NCBI RefSeq assembly: GCF_003144195.1
Contig: NW_020290058.1
Location: forward strand, 38,743-102,742
DNA length: 64,000 nucleotides
DNA from: Ceraceosorus guamensis
Lineage: Eukaryota > Basidiomycota > Exobasidiomycetes > Ceraceosorales > Ceraceosoraceae
Direction: 5' to 3'
In this document: one piece after another, positions 24,936 to 36,200 of the stretch
Numbering within the stretch: the first letter of the stretch is position 1
Layout: every line of letters starts with the position of its first letter
Translations under genes and position numbers: made by a program
The notes under the pieces: generated by a model
Told to the model about the DNA's origin: nothing
Database searches by the model: none
The model's input: the letters and a program-made list of their open reading frames with translations, nothing else

Positions 24936-27272
24936 TTAGGCTTCCTCGACAATCTTGCTGCTGTTTTGACGCTTTTGCATCTCTCTCAGCAACGAATCCA
25001 CGACATCTACGAAGTTACTAGCAGCCGCTGCGCTTCCGAAGCGCAACCCATAGTGCGTGGGCTTCAATTTGGATTGAGGTGCATCAGCAGTTGCAGCCTC
25101 AAAGGCAACGAAGCGCAGAAAGCGATCAGATATCAGCTCGAGCCTCATCGAGGGGAACAGGTTCACGTTGAGTATCAGGCGTAAAATGCCTTCGGTCCTC
25201 ATGACTGAGAAGAAGAGCTAGACAATCTCAGGAGACGGACACTCAACGCAGGCAAGTACGATGGACTCACCCAATCTGCCACCTCGCTTGCTAGACTGCG
25301 AACTGCCGCCCGTTCGTGCGAGCTCAAGGGGGCTCTTGCGACGTGGAATGTTGCATCTGAGTGTGCCTGTACCCTTCTCTTTCCATGACTGATGGTCGTC
25401 TCCGAGCACATAGAGCTTCGCACGTGCAGACACCAGCACATTCTCCTCCTCTTCGCCCGTCATTACTGAGTGATTGCACAAAGGTGTGAGGAGCCGTGGG
25501 TGCTGAGCCGCGAAGAACACTGAATCTAGAAGCCACTCACGGTCGGCCTCATCCAGTGGCTTGACACTTGGTCCACTCGAAGTTTCCCTCGCAGGAGCTG
25601 CAGATGCAGAGGCATGCCTTTCCTTTGCAGCACTCTCGTCTGCCGGCTCTGCAGAAACGGCATTGTCGTTTTCGGAGGCTGCGGCGGGGCTAGGCGCTGC
25701 GGAAGAGCTGCTCGAGCTGGTCACTGTTGGCTTGGCAGCGAAGGGGTTTGCGCTCTTGAAAGCCCCGAAGCCCAGGGCCTGCTTTTGGCCAGAGCTAGAG
25801 CCATTGTTGGACGTAGAAGGATGAGCTCGCACCGTGCTACCAGAAGCTAGTGGCTGTGATGCGTACGTGCCGGCAGAAGTCAGGGAGCCGTTGTCGTCCG
25901 CGACAAGGGAGCCAAGATTGGAGGGGCGAATGCCACCGCCAGATTGCGAAGTGGCAGCCTTCTTGGAGCTAGCGGATGAGCCCGAGCCAGCCAGCCAGCT
26001 GGGTCCCGCAATGCTAGCTGAACTACTCGAGAAAGGCGAGTCGCCCTTGGAGAAGGAGGAAAAGGTAGGTTGCGTGCGCGTTGGAGTGACCACACTCGGA
26101 GAGGCAGCGGCAGGAGTGCCGCCAGGCGAGGATGAGGAGACAGTAGCACCGAAGCCAGAGCTTGGCTTGGCGAAGGAGCTGAATGATGGTTGAGTACGAG
26201 ACGGAGAAGCGACAGTTGTTTCTGGCGAAAGAGGTGCTAGCGATTTGGCATCTCCAACGCCGGCTTCAGAAGCAGCAGCCTCTGAAGCTCCGCCGTCTCC
26301 TGATCCTTTCCAATCAAGATCGCGAACCCGTTGTCTGATCTGCCCGACCTTTTCCCCCTCAACTGTAGTCACATCTTCCGCGTCGGGTGCGCCGCTGGAG
26401 GGGTCGCTGTTCGGGTCTGGATCTAATGGGTCTATTCTTTGAGATTTGAGCGCGGGTGAGGCTTGGTCTTCTTTTGGCTGTTTCGCGGCTACTCTGTTCT
26501 TCTTGGCAGGCAACGCATCGGTGGAGATAGGCTGCGGAGTAGCGGGCGTACAAAGGAGGGTGGTCAGATGGGCTCTGGCCAGAAGGGGTGAACAAGGCGA
26601 TTCGCGGAGCGAATATTTCTGGGCCGCCCGAGGTGCGAGACCTTGCAGGATTGCCCTGCTGCATCCCCCTACAAGGTGACTTCGCTCAGCATAGATGTGG
26701 ACTCACAATCTGGCTGCCCTCTTTTGCGGTAGAAGCGGCACTAGTGGTGGGTTCGAGACTGCCTTCTCGATCGCGTTTGCGCCTCAGCTTCTCCTTCTCG
26801 TCTACGATAGAGTCCATGAGCGCAGACCGAGTCAGCAGGGTGGAGGTAGGCGACCGATTGACACCATATCAAGCAGAAGAGCTGATATGCAAAGCCTGCA
26901 ATGCTTTGTCTCACCTTGCTCGATCGACCTCTTGACGTTCGACTTGGAAGCGCGCTCCTGCTGCTCCTCGGCTGCTGGTCGCTTCTTGCTCTCGCCGCTT
27001 GCAGCTCCCGCATCCTCTCCAGCTCTTGGGCCATCATCGTCATCGTCATCGTCATCAGCATCATCATCACCATTATTATTATTATTATCCTCCTCCTCCT
27101 CCCCCTGCTCGACTACCCTTTCCGCCTCCTCATCCTTGGTATCTGCATCTCTCGGCCCAGCGCTTTTTGCTGGTGGAGGCGAAGGCGGACATGCCAGTGC
27201 CTGCCCTGATACGCCTGGCTGACCCTCGTTTTTCGGGCCGCGCACAATGTGAGGGGGCGAAGATGACGTCAT
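24936..27272 (-). CDS. YRB2: Ran-binding-domain nuclear transport protein (Yrb2/RanBP3-like)
   Basis: Five exons on the minus strand: 26915-27272, 26707-26801, 25541-26531, 25271-25465, 24936-25204; about 635 aa. Yrb2/RanBP3/Hba1 proteins bind RanGTP and help Crm1-dependent export. Residues 1-120 are acidic with runs of Asn and Asp (DDDDDDDD) followed by basic patches (KKRPAAEE, DEKEKLRRKRDRE). The middle is Ser-rich with FG-type elements (FSSFAKPSSGFG, LGFGAFKSANPFAAK), as in Yrb2 and Nup2. The C-terminal RanBP1-type domain starts LMTGEEEENVLVSARAKLYV, continues WKEKGTGTLRCNI, and ends with VMRTEGILRLILNVNLFP and MRLELISDRFLRFVAFE. The intron between exons 3 and 4 restores MTGEEEEN to the domain. 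Nup2 is the main alternative. It is convergent with the protease, 222 bp apart. Confidence 0.85.
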
Positions 27273-27733
27273 CGTAAGAGAGAAAAGGTCGCGTTGCGAA
27301 CGAGAGCAGATGATCAAGCAAATGGCTGCGGAGGCGATTGAGGGACCGCAGGACAAGGCCTAAGCGCTACCAGCAAGCCAGATCGCGCCGAGTCGCGAGA
27401 AGAAGGCAGACCTCGCAGGCAGCCAAATAGAGAGGTGTGGATCGGGCTATGAAGGAGGCCTGCAATTACGAGTTCCGGAAAAGTAGAAGCACGAGCGGAG
27501 CGACGGGGTGATTTGGCGATGACGGATTGGGGGAGTCGCAGAATCTGTGCTGTTGTAGCTCGCGATGGGATGCGTTGGTAATGATGATGATGACGACAAC
27601 GCCGACGACGACGATGTGATGAAGACGAAACATGCGCGTACGCGTCTGCTCCCGTCTACTCGTGCTTGACGACAAAGCAATTCAAGATTGAACTCGTGAC
27701 TCTCTGTAGTCACGAGTGGTCCACATTCACGAT

Positions 27734-27761
27734 TCGCACATCGCACATCGCACATCGCACA
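27734..27761. repeat. (TCGCACA)4 heptamer array
   Basis: Four perfect tandem 7-bp units, again with the 7-bp period seen elsewhere in the window, in the divergent space between two start codons. Confidence 0.9.
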
Positions 27762-27935
27762 TCTACGGTACATATGTGCGGTCACGAGTCGCAAGTGATG
27801 TGATGTATGTGCATGTGTTGTGCGCATGCAGCAGCGTTCACGCCAGCCAGGCACTCATTGGGCGGCCACGTGGATGGGCTGTGCGCGTGATCGTGATCGT
27901 GATCGTGATGGAGATGCCCGTGCATGCTGAGCGGG

Positions 27936-27962
27936 GCCAGCCAGCCAGCCAGCCAGCCAGCT
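27936..27962. repeat. CCAG tetranucleotide microsatellite
   Basis: About six tandem CCAG units, followed by imperfect AGCTAGCC copies to about 27990. Confidence 0.85.
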
Positions 27963-28209
27963 AGCCGTGCAGTCGTGCAGCTAGCCAGCAGGAAGGCCAG
28001 CTCGTGCGGGCGGCGTTGTGCATGGATGCTGCGTTGCTTGTGCTTGTGCTTGTGCGTGTGTGGAGCGGAGCGTGCTCCGTATGGCGGGTGACTTGGTTAC
28101 GGTTACGCATCGCAGCTGACCGGTCGGCTGTGTCCATATGCTGCTGCTGATGAAGCGTCGACGATTGAGGTGTGCGGTGTGAGATGGGTGGGTGGATCAC
28201 AAGATTGAA

Positions 28210-28252
28210 GTGAGTGAGTGAAAAGTGAGTGAGTGAAAAGTGAGTGAGTGAA
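28210..28252. repeat. 15-bp minisatellite GTGAGTGAGTGAAAA
   Basis: Two full 15-bp units and a third partial one stand in tandem; each is itself built of GTGA tetramers. The sequence resembles repeated GTGAGT splice donors but no exon abuts it. Confidence 0.85.
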
Positions 28253-28743
28253 TCAGTCACAGTGAATGAATGGGTCGAGGAAGATTGACGATTGTGCTGT
28301 ACCGTACCATACATGCATGCGCACTCGTGACTCACGTTCACGGCGCACATGGTGTGGTGGATGGATGGATGGATGAATCACGAATCGCCGTGCATATACA
28401 GCAACACTCACTCACCCACACGCTCACCCCTTCTGACTTACGACTTCATCTCAAGCTCTAACTCATCTTCGCTTCACAGCACCTCATTCGCCCTCGCTAC
28501 GCTCCACATCCATCCTCAGAAGCAGCCCCGACAAGCCCACCACTCTTCTCTTGTGCTCGGCTCGGCTCGCCTTGCCTTGCCTTGCCTTGCGCAGCTCGCT
28601 CGCCCGCCGGTCTTCAACTGAGCTTACAGTGCGACGCTGTAGCCGCTCTCTTCACTGCCCGCGCATTTTGGCTCTAGTCAGCTCACTCTGCGCTTCCAGT
28701 ATCTCCAACTTCGCACAGCTCGCGCCGAGTAGCAGCGGCCAAA

Positions 28744-30297
28744 ATGATCCTTTTGGAATCCGAGAATGTCATTATCCGCGAGTTGCTCACAGCATGCTTT
28801 GCAGAGTGAGTCGTTGAGCGCGCGCGTGTGGGAGCGCGCACCACTGTGCCATCGCTGCGTCTTGGTATCCATGCTGACCAAGTCCCATCACCATGCATCC
28901 CTTCCTTCTGCTTCCGAGCGCAGGCCATCGGCCGTAGACCAGACATTCACAGACTTTGATGGCGTCTCTTATCACCTCGAGGGCTCCAAAACTGGTCCCA
29001 TCACGCTCAGCATAGATCTTCGATGCTGGAGGGAGCTCGAAGCGTTGGGCGCTATCGAGGTGCTCCGGCGAGAGTATGGAGCTTTTCTCAGGGCGCAATC
29101 TGAAAACGAGTACAGCGTCACTCTAGAGCTCGACTATGCAAAGATTCCAGCTGATCAGGGTGAGGGCAGTCCGTACGCTACGTGGCAGCTTGACCTCGGC
29201 GAGGCACGCCGTGGATGCTGCGACACCGCAGGGATGGAGGCAGTAGCACGCTGGGCCGTTCGGAAAGGGGAGGCTTGCCTGTAGGTCAAGTGTGCGCTCC
29301 TGTGCTAACGATACGTCTTCTGTGCCAAATTCGCAGCTTCCAGACAAGCTTTGGTCCATAAGCTGTCGCTCTTGAAGCGCAACATTATGGCCGCGCCCTT
29401 CGAGCGCGCCTTCGAAATACAAAAGTCCCTGGCGGAATCGCTTGCTGCTTCTGCGTCTGCACAAGAAGGCTCGCACTCTGCACCACCTCAAGGCGCCGGA
29501 GAGATCATGAGCATCAACTACCGCGACGATGAGGCCATATACATCGTGCCCGGGAATGATCGCGTGACTGTCGTGTTCAGCACGACTTTCAAAGATGAGA
29601 CGGACAGGATCTTTGGGAAAGTCTTCTTGCAGGTGAGTGCAACCTCGACAAATCACCCTTCATGCCTGCGTCTGCTCATCTCGCAGCACACCCTTTAGGA
29701 ATTTGTGGACGCACGAAGGCAGCCCTCGATTCAAAATGCGCCGCAGGTACTCTACTCAAACAGGGAACCTCCCTTGGAGATTCGGAGCATCCGCGGACTT
29801 AACAGGAGCGAGAGCGTGGGCTACGTCACCTTTGGTAAGGGCTCGGAAGGAAAGTGGTGTGCAGCCGGTTAGAGCTGACTAGAAGCTTGTGTGTGTGTCG
29901 TAGTGCTCTTCCCACGCCACTTCCAGAACCCCGATGTTACTTTCACAACAATCTCCCACATTCAGCTCTTTCGCGACTACCTCCACTACCACAGTGAGTT
30001 TACTTGCTCCAGTATGGTGCCGCAGATTCAGGGCACTGACAGCAACTTTGATAAACTCGCCGACATGCCACGTTGACAGTCAAATGCAGCAAAGCTTACA
30101 TGCATAGCCGTATGAGGCATCGTGTCGCGGAATTCCTCAAGATCCTGAACCGCGCAAAGCCCGAGCAGGCGGAGAAGGAGAGAAAGACGGCGAGGTAAGT
30201 GTGCGGCCGCTGAGGAGAACATGCTTGGCTCCAATGTCGAGCCCCATCCTAACCTCTCCCGATCTGCTGCAGTGGTCGATCATTCCGGCGAGCTTGA
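28744..30297 (+). CDS. ARC35: Arp2/3 complex subunit 2 (p34-Arc)
   Basis: Seven exons: 28744-28805, 28924-29159, 29337-29632, 29699-29834, 29904-29993, 30080-30194, 30273-30297; 319 aa. ARPC2, with ARPC4, forms the core that contacts the mother filament in branched actin nucleation at endocytic patches. The start [20 protein letters not shown], the [20 protein letters not shown] block, [40 protein letters not shown] and [20 protein letters not shown] match the family along its length. The last exon is only 25 nt and encodes SGRSFRRA. All phases agree. It is convergent with the HAD phosphatase gene, with 278 bp between stops. Confidence 0.94.
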
Positions 30298-30575
30298 GCA
30301 GCTCGAATCGAGCGAAATCTTGCAGTTTTGAAGCTGGCCTTTCGGTCATCTAGCGGGCATGTAGATTTGTTCATGTGCGTGATCAGACTGGCGAACAATG
30401 CGCATGGATACGTCCAGTATACTCTTGGGCGGCTACCACGCTCTCGAGTGCCATGGCTCCACGACACCCAGTCGAGCTCCATCAGTCGAAGAACCGATCG
30501 CAGGTTTGATGTTGAACACAGTGATTGATTCAATAGAGTATATTTTGAGCTCATGCTGCTGGTCAGAATCCGGCA

Positions 30576-31821
30576 TCAGAACGGTGGTAGACCCCAAGCT
30601 TCTGGCTCGAAGTCTTCCAAGCTTTCCAAGATCTGGTCCGCTTTTAGATCCTCGTTCTCCTTTGACAGCAACGCTCGGAGCTGTGAGAAGAGAAGACATG
30701 CGTGAGCGACCGTCCTATCAGGGCGACAGTGGCCATCCATTCAGAATTTTCGCAAAGCTCTCAGAACTTGCTCACATTAGGATCGGGAACCCAAACCACT
30801 TTCATGCCCGCTGCCTTTCCTGCTTGCACACCAGGCTGAGACGGAAAGCACAACAGAAATTAGTCCAATTCGGCCTTGTTGGGCGGGCTGCACGAAATCA
30901 TACTCACTTTCGCGTCTTCAAAAACGAGAATTTCGCCCTCTCCTCCCGTGAGACCCGCTGCGTCGTTCTCTGCGCCCCACAAGCGTATTTCCTTGGCAAT
31001 CGAGGGCTCCTGCAGTCCCTCGCGCGCGGCCAAGAGGAAGACATCGGGGGTGGGCTTGCCTCTTTGCAGCCTAGGATCATCGCCACAAATGACTCGGCCT
31101 CGGAAGGGGGCAAAGAGCGCGTGATTGTGGGCCGACTTGAGATCGACTGGGTGGGAACAAGCGAGATGGTAGGCGCTGAGTCAGCGTCAGTCGCGCGGGT
31201 GACGCTGTGCCGCCATGAAGGACTCGCAATTTTTGCGCTTGCTGCCTGTTGCTACGCAGATGGGCACATTGTGCTTGGCGAGGTGCGCGACCAATCGCAC
31301 AGCTCCTGGAAGTGGTTGCACCTTGGCGAACTCGACCTCCAACGATGCGTTCCTGCCTTCGAGGAAGTTTTCGATGGTGAATGGGCAATCTTTGCCAATC
31401 TTGCTGGCGTCGTCGGCGTCGGGCCAGAGCGCGCTGAGCAGAATCTCTGCACGGGGCAAGGTGGATCTGTCGTGAGCGCAGGCTTATACTACAAGGTGCA
31501 GCAATCGAAGCGGCGCGCACCCGTTGCCCTCCGCTCAGGTGTGCCCATGATGCGGCTCTTGATCTCCCATGTCTGCTCCTTGCCATAAGGGGCAAGCACT
31601 TCGTTGACAACCTTTGTGTAGATCTGTAATTTTTGTGTCGAAGGAGAGCGGAGATGGATGATGTTGGCCAAGGGTTGCAATGCGCTATAGTCTTCTGCTG
31701 CCTCTAACCATCAAACATGACATTAGCTGAGACTCACGCCCTCTGAGTCGATGAGCAGGCCATCCATGTCGAATAGGACGGCCTTGATGCGGCCCAAGGG
31801 TCCAGACACTGGCGGTGTCAT
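30576..31821 (-). CDS. HAD-superfamily phosphatase (pseudouridine-phosphatase / HDHD1-like)
   Basis: Six exons on the minus strand: 31738-31821, 31521-31623, 31228-31446, 30908-31146, 30776-30835, 30576-30680; 269 aa. Motif I is VLFDMDGLLIDSE with the nucleophile and acid/base Asp pair. Motif II is ICVATGS, the motif III Lys is in CGDDPRLQRGKPTPDVFLLA, and motif IV is ILVFEDAKPGVQAGKAAGMK. The order and the cap region between motifs I and II fit the HDHD1/Gpp1-type subfamily, which acts on small phosphomonoesters; the actual substrate cannot be read from sequence. Intron 3 (31147-31227) seems to be GC-AG: only a GCGAGT donor joins AAAAATT to TCGATCTCAAG in frame, giving KRKNFDLKSAHNHALF as expected for the family. 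Exon 3 was started at AGATTC so that MGTPERRATEILLSALWP reads through. Confidence 0.88.
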
Positions 31822-32558
31822 GCTGATCGGCAACAAAGCGGTACAAGATTGGAAAGGGGGAGGATGAGAGAGTCAAGTGAAGCGAAGCAGAGTGACTTGA
31901 CCTCACACCGCACGACTAGCTTCTGACTCGAATCACTCTTGACTCGTGACTCAAAATTCACGACTTTGACTCTGGAAAGTAGAGTCACGTGAAAAATTAA
32001 GGGCCCGCGCAGAAGGGCAGGCGTGGGATCGCCGCGGCCCATACACCTGCTGTGTACCGTTTAATGGGTACGCGGGCACACAGCATGGGATCATCATGAA
32101 CGTGTCGGGTAAGACGAGAAGCTGTGCGTGTTGTCCATCGAATGTGCAATCTGAATAGTCGTGAGTTAGGCAGCAGTCGTGAGTCTGGCCTCTCAACTAC
32201 CCTTCATGGTGTTCTGTCACCTCTCCAGACAGGTCACCAGCGCTCACGTGCTTTGCGACCCCGCTCGTCAATCAGAATTCAGTGATATTCACGATTTGAG
32301 TTGGAATTCGGTGCACTAGGGCGACGACTGGCCGCGCACAAGCAGAATTCCTCCAAACAGACTGGTTCGACAGCACAAGAGCCTTGTTCAAATACCGTGA
32401 CGCGAGGGCTGGCGTTGTCTCCATTGCACTCTCATCTCGAGCGACGCCTGAGCGATAGGCAGCACGACGCAAGCGCATTCACGCACATCGCAGCAGCAGC
32501 AACAGCAACAGCATTAGCACCAGCATTAGCACCAGCATCAGCATCAGCATCCGTCACG
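31822..32558. promoter_or_regulatory. Divergent intergenic space between the HAD gene and MPC1
   Basis: It contains a dense group of GACTC/GAGTC elements at about 31920-31990, including TGACTCA and TCACGTG. A CAGCAN/CAGCAT trinucleotide-like tract lies at about 32491-32550, directly before the MPC1 ATG and probably in its 5' leader. No gene is seen. Confidence 0.5.
32491..32550. repeat. Imperfect CAGCAN / AGCAYY repeat in the MPC1 leader
   Basis: A run of CAG CAG, CAACAG, CATTAGCAC and CATCAG units ends 8 bases before the MPC1 start. It is an interrupted triplet array, and its position implies it is transcribed. Confidence 0.8.
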
Positions 32559-33295
32559 ATGGCGTCCACCTTCTATCACTGGATCAAGTCACCAGCTGGT
32601 CGGGAATACTTCCTTGTAAGTGCATCAATCAGAGCTCATCATCGATATCGACACGCAGCGATTGCTCGCGCATCGCTATTGCCATTGCTACTGCTATCGC
32701 ATCCAGATCTGACATTCTCGCCATTCGCCATTCGCCATTCGCCTCTTGCCTCTCGCAGTCGACGCACTTTTGGGGTCCAGCCGCCAACTGGGGCTTGCCG
32801 ATCGCAGCTCTGTTGGACCTCAAAAAGGACGAGGAGGTCATTTCGGGTACCATGACGGGCGCGCTGGCCTGCTACTCGTGAGCCTCCCTTCGTGTCACAG
32901 TCCAGGTGGAGGACTACTTTAGACGCCGCAGACGTCGCATCAATGCAACATGCCTTTGCTCACCCTCACCCTGGTTTGCCTTTCATCGCTACCTCCTCTC
33001 ATGCAGTCTGGTTTTTATGCGATTTGCTTGGCGGGTGCAACCAAGGAATTACCTCCTCTTCGCCTGTCACGGCACAAACGCTGCCGCTCAGATGACCCAA
33101 GGTGGGCGGTTTGTCAATGTGAGTTGCCCCATCGGGCACAGCACGATGGTGCAACATGTACCTCAACAATGACGTTTATCCTCCATGCAGTACTTCTATC
33201 TCGGAGGCAAGGAGAAGAAGGCCGAGGGGCAAGTGCCAGGCGTGGCCGCATCGAGCGGCTCCGCTGTCGCCGCAACGACGGAGAAGAAAGTCTGA
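32559..33295 (+). CDS. MPC1: Mitochondrial pyruvate carrier subunit 1
   Basis: Four exons: 32559-32615, 32759-32877, 33007-33118, 33191-33295; 130 aa. Mpc1 pairs with Mpc2 or Mpc3 in the inner membrane to import pyruvate. The sequence matches the family end to end: [80 protein letters not shown] and [18 protein letters not shown]. The C-terminal tail is Ala/Ser-rich and ends in EKKV. Splice phases are 0, 2 and 0. Divergent from the HAD phosphatase. The next downstream gene on the same strand is 8 kb away. Confidence 0.96.
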
Positions 33296-36200
33296 TGCGA
33301 AAGCGAGGTCCTCGAAAGATACTGCTGCGATTCTTTGCACCCATCACAATCATGATTAGGCCGCAATGGTAGAAACATGACGAATCGTGAGATGGAATAT
33401 GCGCCAACTAGCCTTAGCCCCTTTCCGAATGAGAGAGTCGGAAATCAGCTCGAGATGCCATGCTTTGCATGCAAGGAAAGATGAGGTCCGCTCGAAGCCC
33501 GCCGTAATTGCTTCTGGTAGGAGAATGCCAGCCACTCTGGGCGGGGCGATAGCAGTCGCGTGGATGCCGAAGCCCGTGAAAGAGCGACGATTCGAGCTAG
33601 CGCTCGTCGGACTGTTCGCCGAGGAGTCAAGGGCAAGTCTGAATGTTCTACAGGAGGGGCTCGGCGCTTGCTTCCGAGCTCATATCCATCTTTTCGAGCG
33701 CGTTGACGCGATCTAAAGGCTTCAATTGGCAGAGGGTGGGTCTCTACGGTCTCCTTGCGGATACGTCCATCGCGGGCATCCCGGCTAATGCTGCCTGACA
33801 GCATGATTGATCGATCGCAAGCGCAGAAGACCGGCGCGCCGAAGATGAAGACCATATCAAGGTCCGAGTCTGCTAACTTTCGCGTGCAGGCAATGACGAC
33901 GTGTGCTGGCCGAATGCGAGCCTCAATTCAAGCCTTGCGCCAACGATGCTGTGATAGCTGCTGGCTCCCTTTCAGGGCGATCTCAATCAGAACGGAGTCA
34001 CGCCTCTGGCTGCCACCCTGTCTGAGCTGTAGAAATCGTCCACCCGCCTCGAACGTTCGATTGACGAGTCGACACCGATTTGGACTGTGCTTCCGAAAAA
34101 AAGCGCGACTCAGTGACAGGGAACACGCTATCTTGAACCTAAACCCACAGCTCAAGGCAGCTTGTTGCGCCCGACTTCTGTCACTGAGAATTGACCCAGG
34201 ACTGTGCCAGCACTTGGCACTCGATTTTCAACAGCAGCTTCTAGAGCGGTCAGAAACCGTCGATCCGTACATGGTCTCAAAGATCGCTGTACAACAAACA
34301 CAAGAAGCGTCAGCGCTTGATCTTGAGGATGTAAGTGACTGTGCAGTGCAATTAGGTGACTAGCAGCTGTGAAGTGTCAAAGCCGCCGATGATAACAGAC
34401 AGCCCGTTCGGGCGCCCTGAGAGTCCGTCACCTCAACCCAGCAGCATCTTGGCGACGGAGCATCACATCATGGAGGCTGCCGCACTTCGCGTGGGAGGCG
34501 ACCGTCATAGTTCTACGTACCTGTGCGTCCGTGAATTCCGAAGCCTCTAGACTCTGTATGTATCACTTGTAAGTTGGACAACCCATAGACCCAAGAAGGT
34601 CCTTTACACTTCGAGACAATGTCTCACTGTGTTGAAGCTGCATCTGGACAGAGACACTTGACGTAGGTGTCCCGATGATCATGAGGTGAGTTTGCTCCGC
34701 GTAGGTCTCTTGGTGACCGGTGTAAAGCTGGTCATCGACGTCTGCTTTGTGCTGACCCACAGCCCTGGCTAGAGAACACCTCGCATCGAGTGGCGACCAT
34801 GATGGCTTGGGCAACGGTGTTGGCTTGTACAACGATGGAAAGCGCAATCTTTTCCCACGCGATTGACAAAGCAAGCCGGAGGCACCCGAGCTGAGTCAAG
34901 CGGAAGCTGGGCAAGTGATGCTGCAGGCGACTGTGGAGGAGGAGATTTACCGTCTACACGTTGCTTTTTGCGGCTGCACAATGGTCTCACCCTCCTTCTT
35001 GGCCGCAAGCACTTGTCTTCAGGTCCTTCCATGCGCGCTTAGAAGAGCACTGGCATCATCACCTTATCTTCAGAAGAGTTGAGGTCGTCAGACCCAAAGA
35101 GAATTCGACCGGCCGACCAGCTGGCTTGAGCTTGGGTCTCTTTGTCCACCCGCTTCAGCCGCTGTAGGTCATACCAATACGCCGAAGTCATTCTGTAAAG
35201 TCTTCGATTTCATCTTTTGCTTAAGCATTGGCACTTTAATCACTGTACCAGAAGGATCCGCGAAGTCGTCTTACTCAAAGAAGACAGCGCATCTTTATTC
35301 ATCGAGAGCGGACAATTCCACCATCATACAGCGCTGGAGACTACTGCCAAGACATCCGGAGGGCATAATACCATAATGGCGGCGAATCTCTCAAAGCCCA
35401 CCAGGATGAAGGGCGGCTCACCTGCTGGTAGAAGTCTTCGGACACCATTTTGCTCGTACAAAGCTGCGGACAGGTTCTTGCTTTTTTCCAACCCGCCGCG
35501 CTTCATACCTGCCGCTTGATGATGTGATGTTAGCACAACTGCTTATTGTGGCCGAGTGTCTGTGCCTTGCCCTGACGCTCGAGCACGCCAACAAAAAGGA
35601 CTGGGTAGCGGGCGACATCCCTGAGTCACGCGTTACAAGAGATGTCCCGCGGTACTCAGGCCTTCGAGGCAGACTGCGCGTGAACATACCCAACGGCAAG
35701 AATGAAGTATGGTCCTAGATCAATGTTCGAGGCGCGTGACAACAGGAGTGACGCTGTTTGCTGGTATTTGTGACCAGACTAGTTGCTGGCCAAAGCACTG
35801 TATCATTTACCAGCCCAACCACCTTTTGCGCACTCTGACACGCGTCACATACTCTGGATGCTACAAGTCCAACGGTCGTTGCTCCATTCTCCCTCTCTGA
35901 TCAGCTTGCATTCCTCAGAGATCAATCGCGCTCGGACCAGATTGGTGAGTGACGCAAGTCAAACATCGCACCCTTTGACCTTGGGTTCCTTTGAACACGG
36001 CTTTTCCTGACTTTGCAACCTATATGCACGCAGCTAAGAGTAGACAGCCAGGTCGTCTGCAATAGTTCGCACAGATTCTCAAAACACACTCGCGTCAAAT
36101 TGTGTCATCTCAAAAGCAGGAGTGCTAAATCGAGTCGCCTCAGGCTTCTGAGCTTTCGTGTCTCGAGAAAAGGATACGCCCGCTCAGCCCCACCCAGACT

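Larger units (their letters stand above)
27273..28743. promoter_or_regulatory. Divergent, repeat-rich intergenic space between the Ran-binding gene and ARPC2
   Basis: About 1.5 kb between two start codons. No gene is supported. It is crowded with short tandem repeats of different units: TCGCACA x4 (27734-27761), GTGATC (about 27887-27910), CCAG/GCCA (about 27936-27962), GTGAGTGAGTGAAAA (28210-28252) and CCTTG (about 28569-28590), plus TCACGAGT and TGACTCA motifs near 27705 and 28325. Both promoters must lie within it. Confidence 0.5.

Noticed and set aside
26741-27277. Leu/Ile/Val-rich and Met/Thr-rich frames opposite the Ran-binding gene exon 1
   Set aside because: They are translations of the GAT/AAT repeats that encode the Asp/Asn run on the minus strand.
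28210-28252. CRISPR-like regular repeats
   Set aside because: Direct microsatellite tandem copies without spacers in a eukaryotic genome.
30398-31588. 396-codon open frame on the + strand
   Set aside because: It mirrors the HAD phosphatase exons and introns on the minus strand, and the motif-bearing frame is the minus one.
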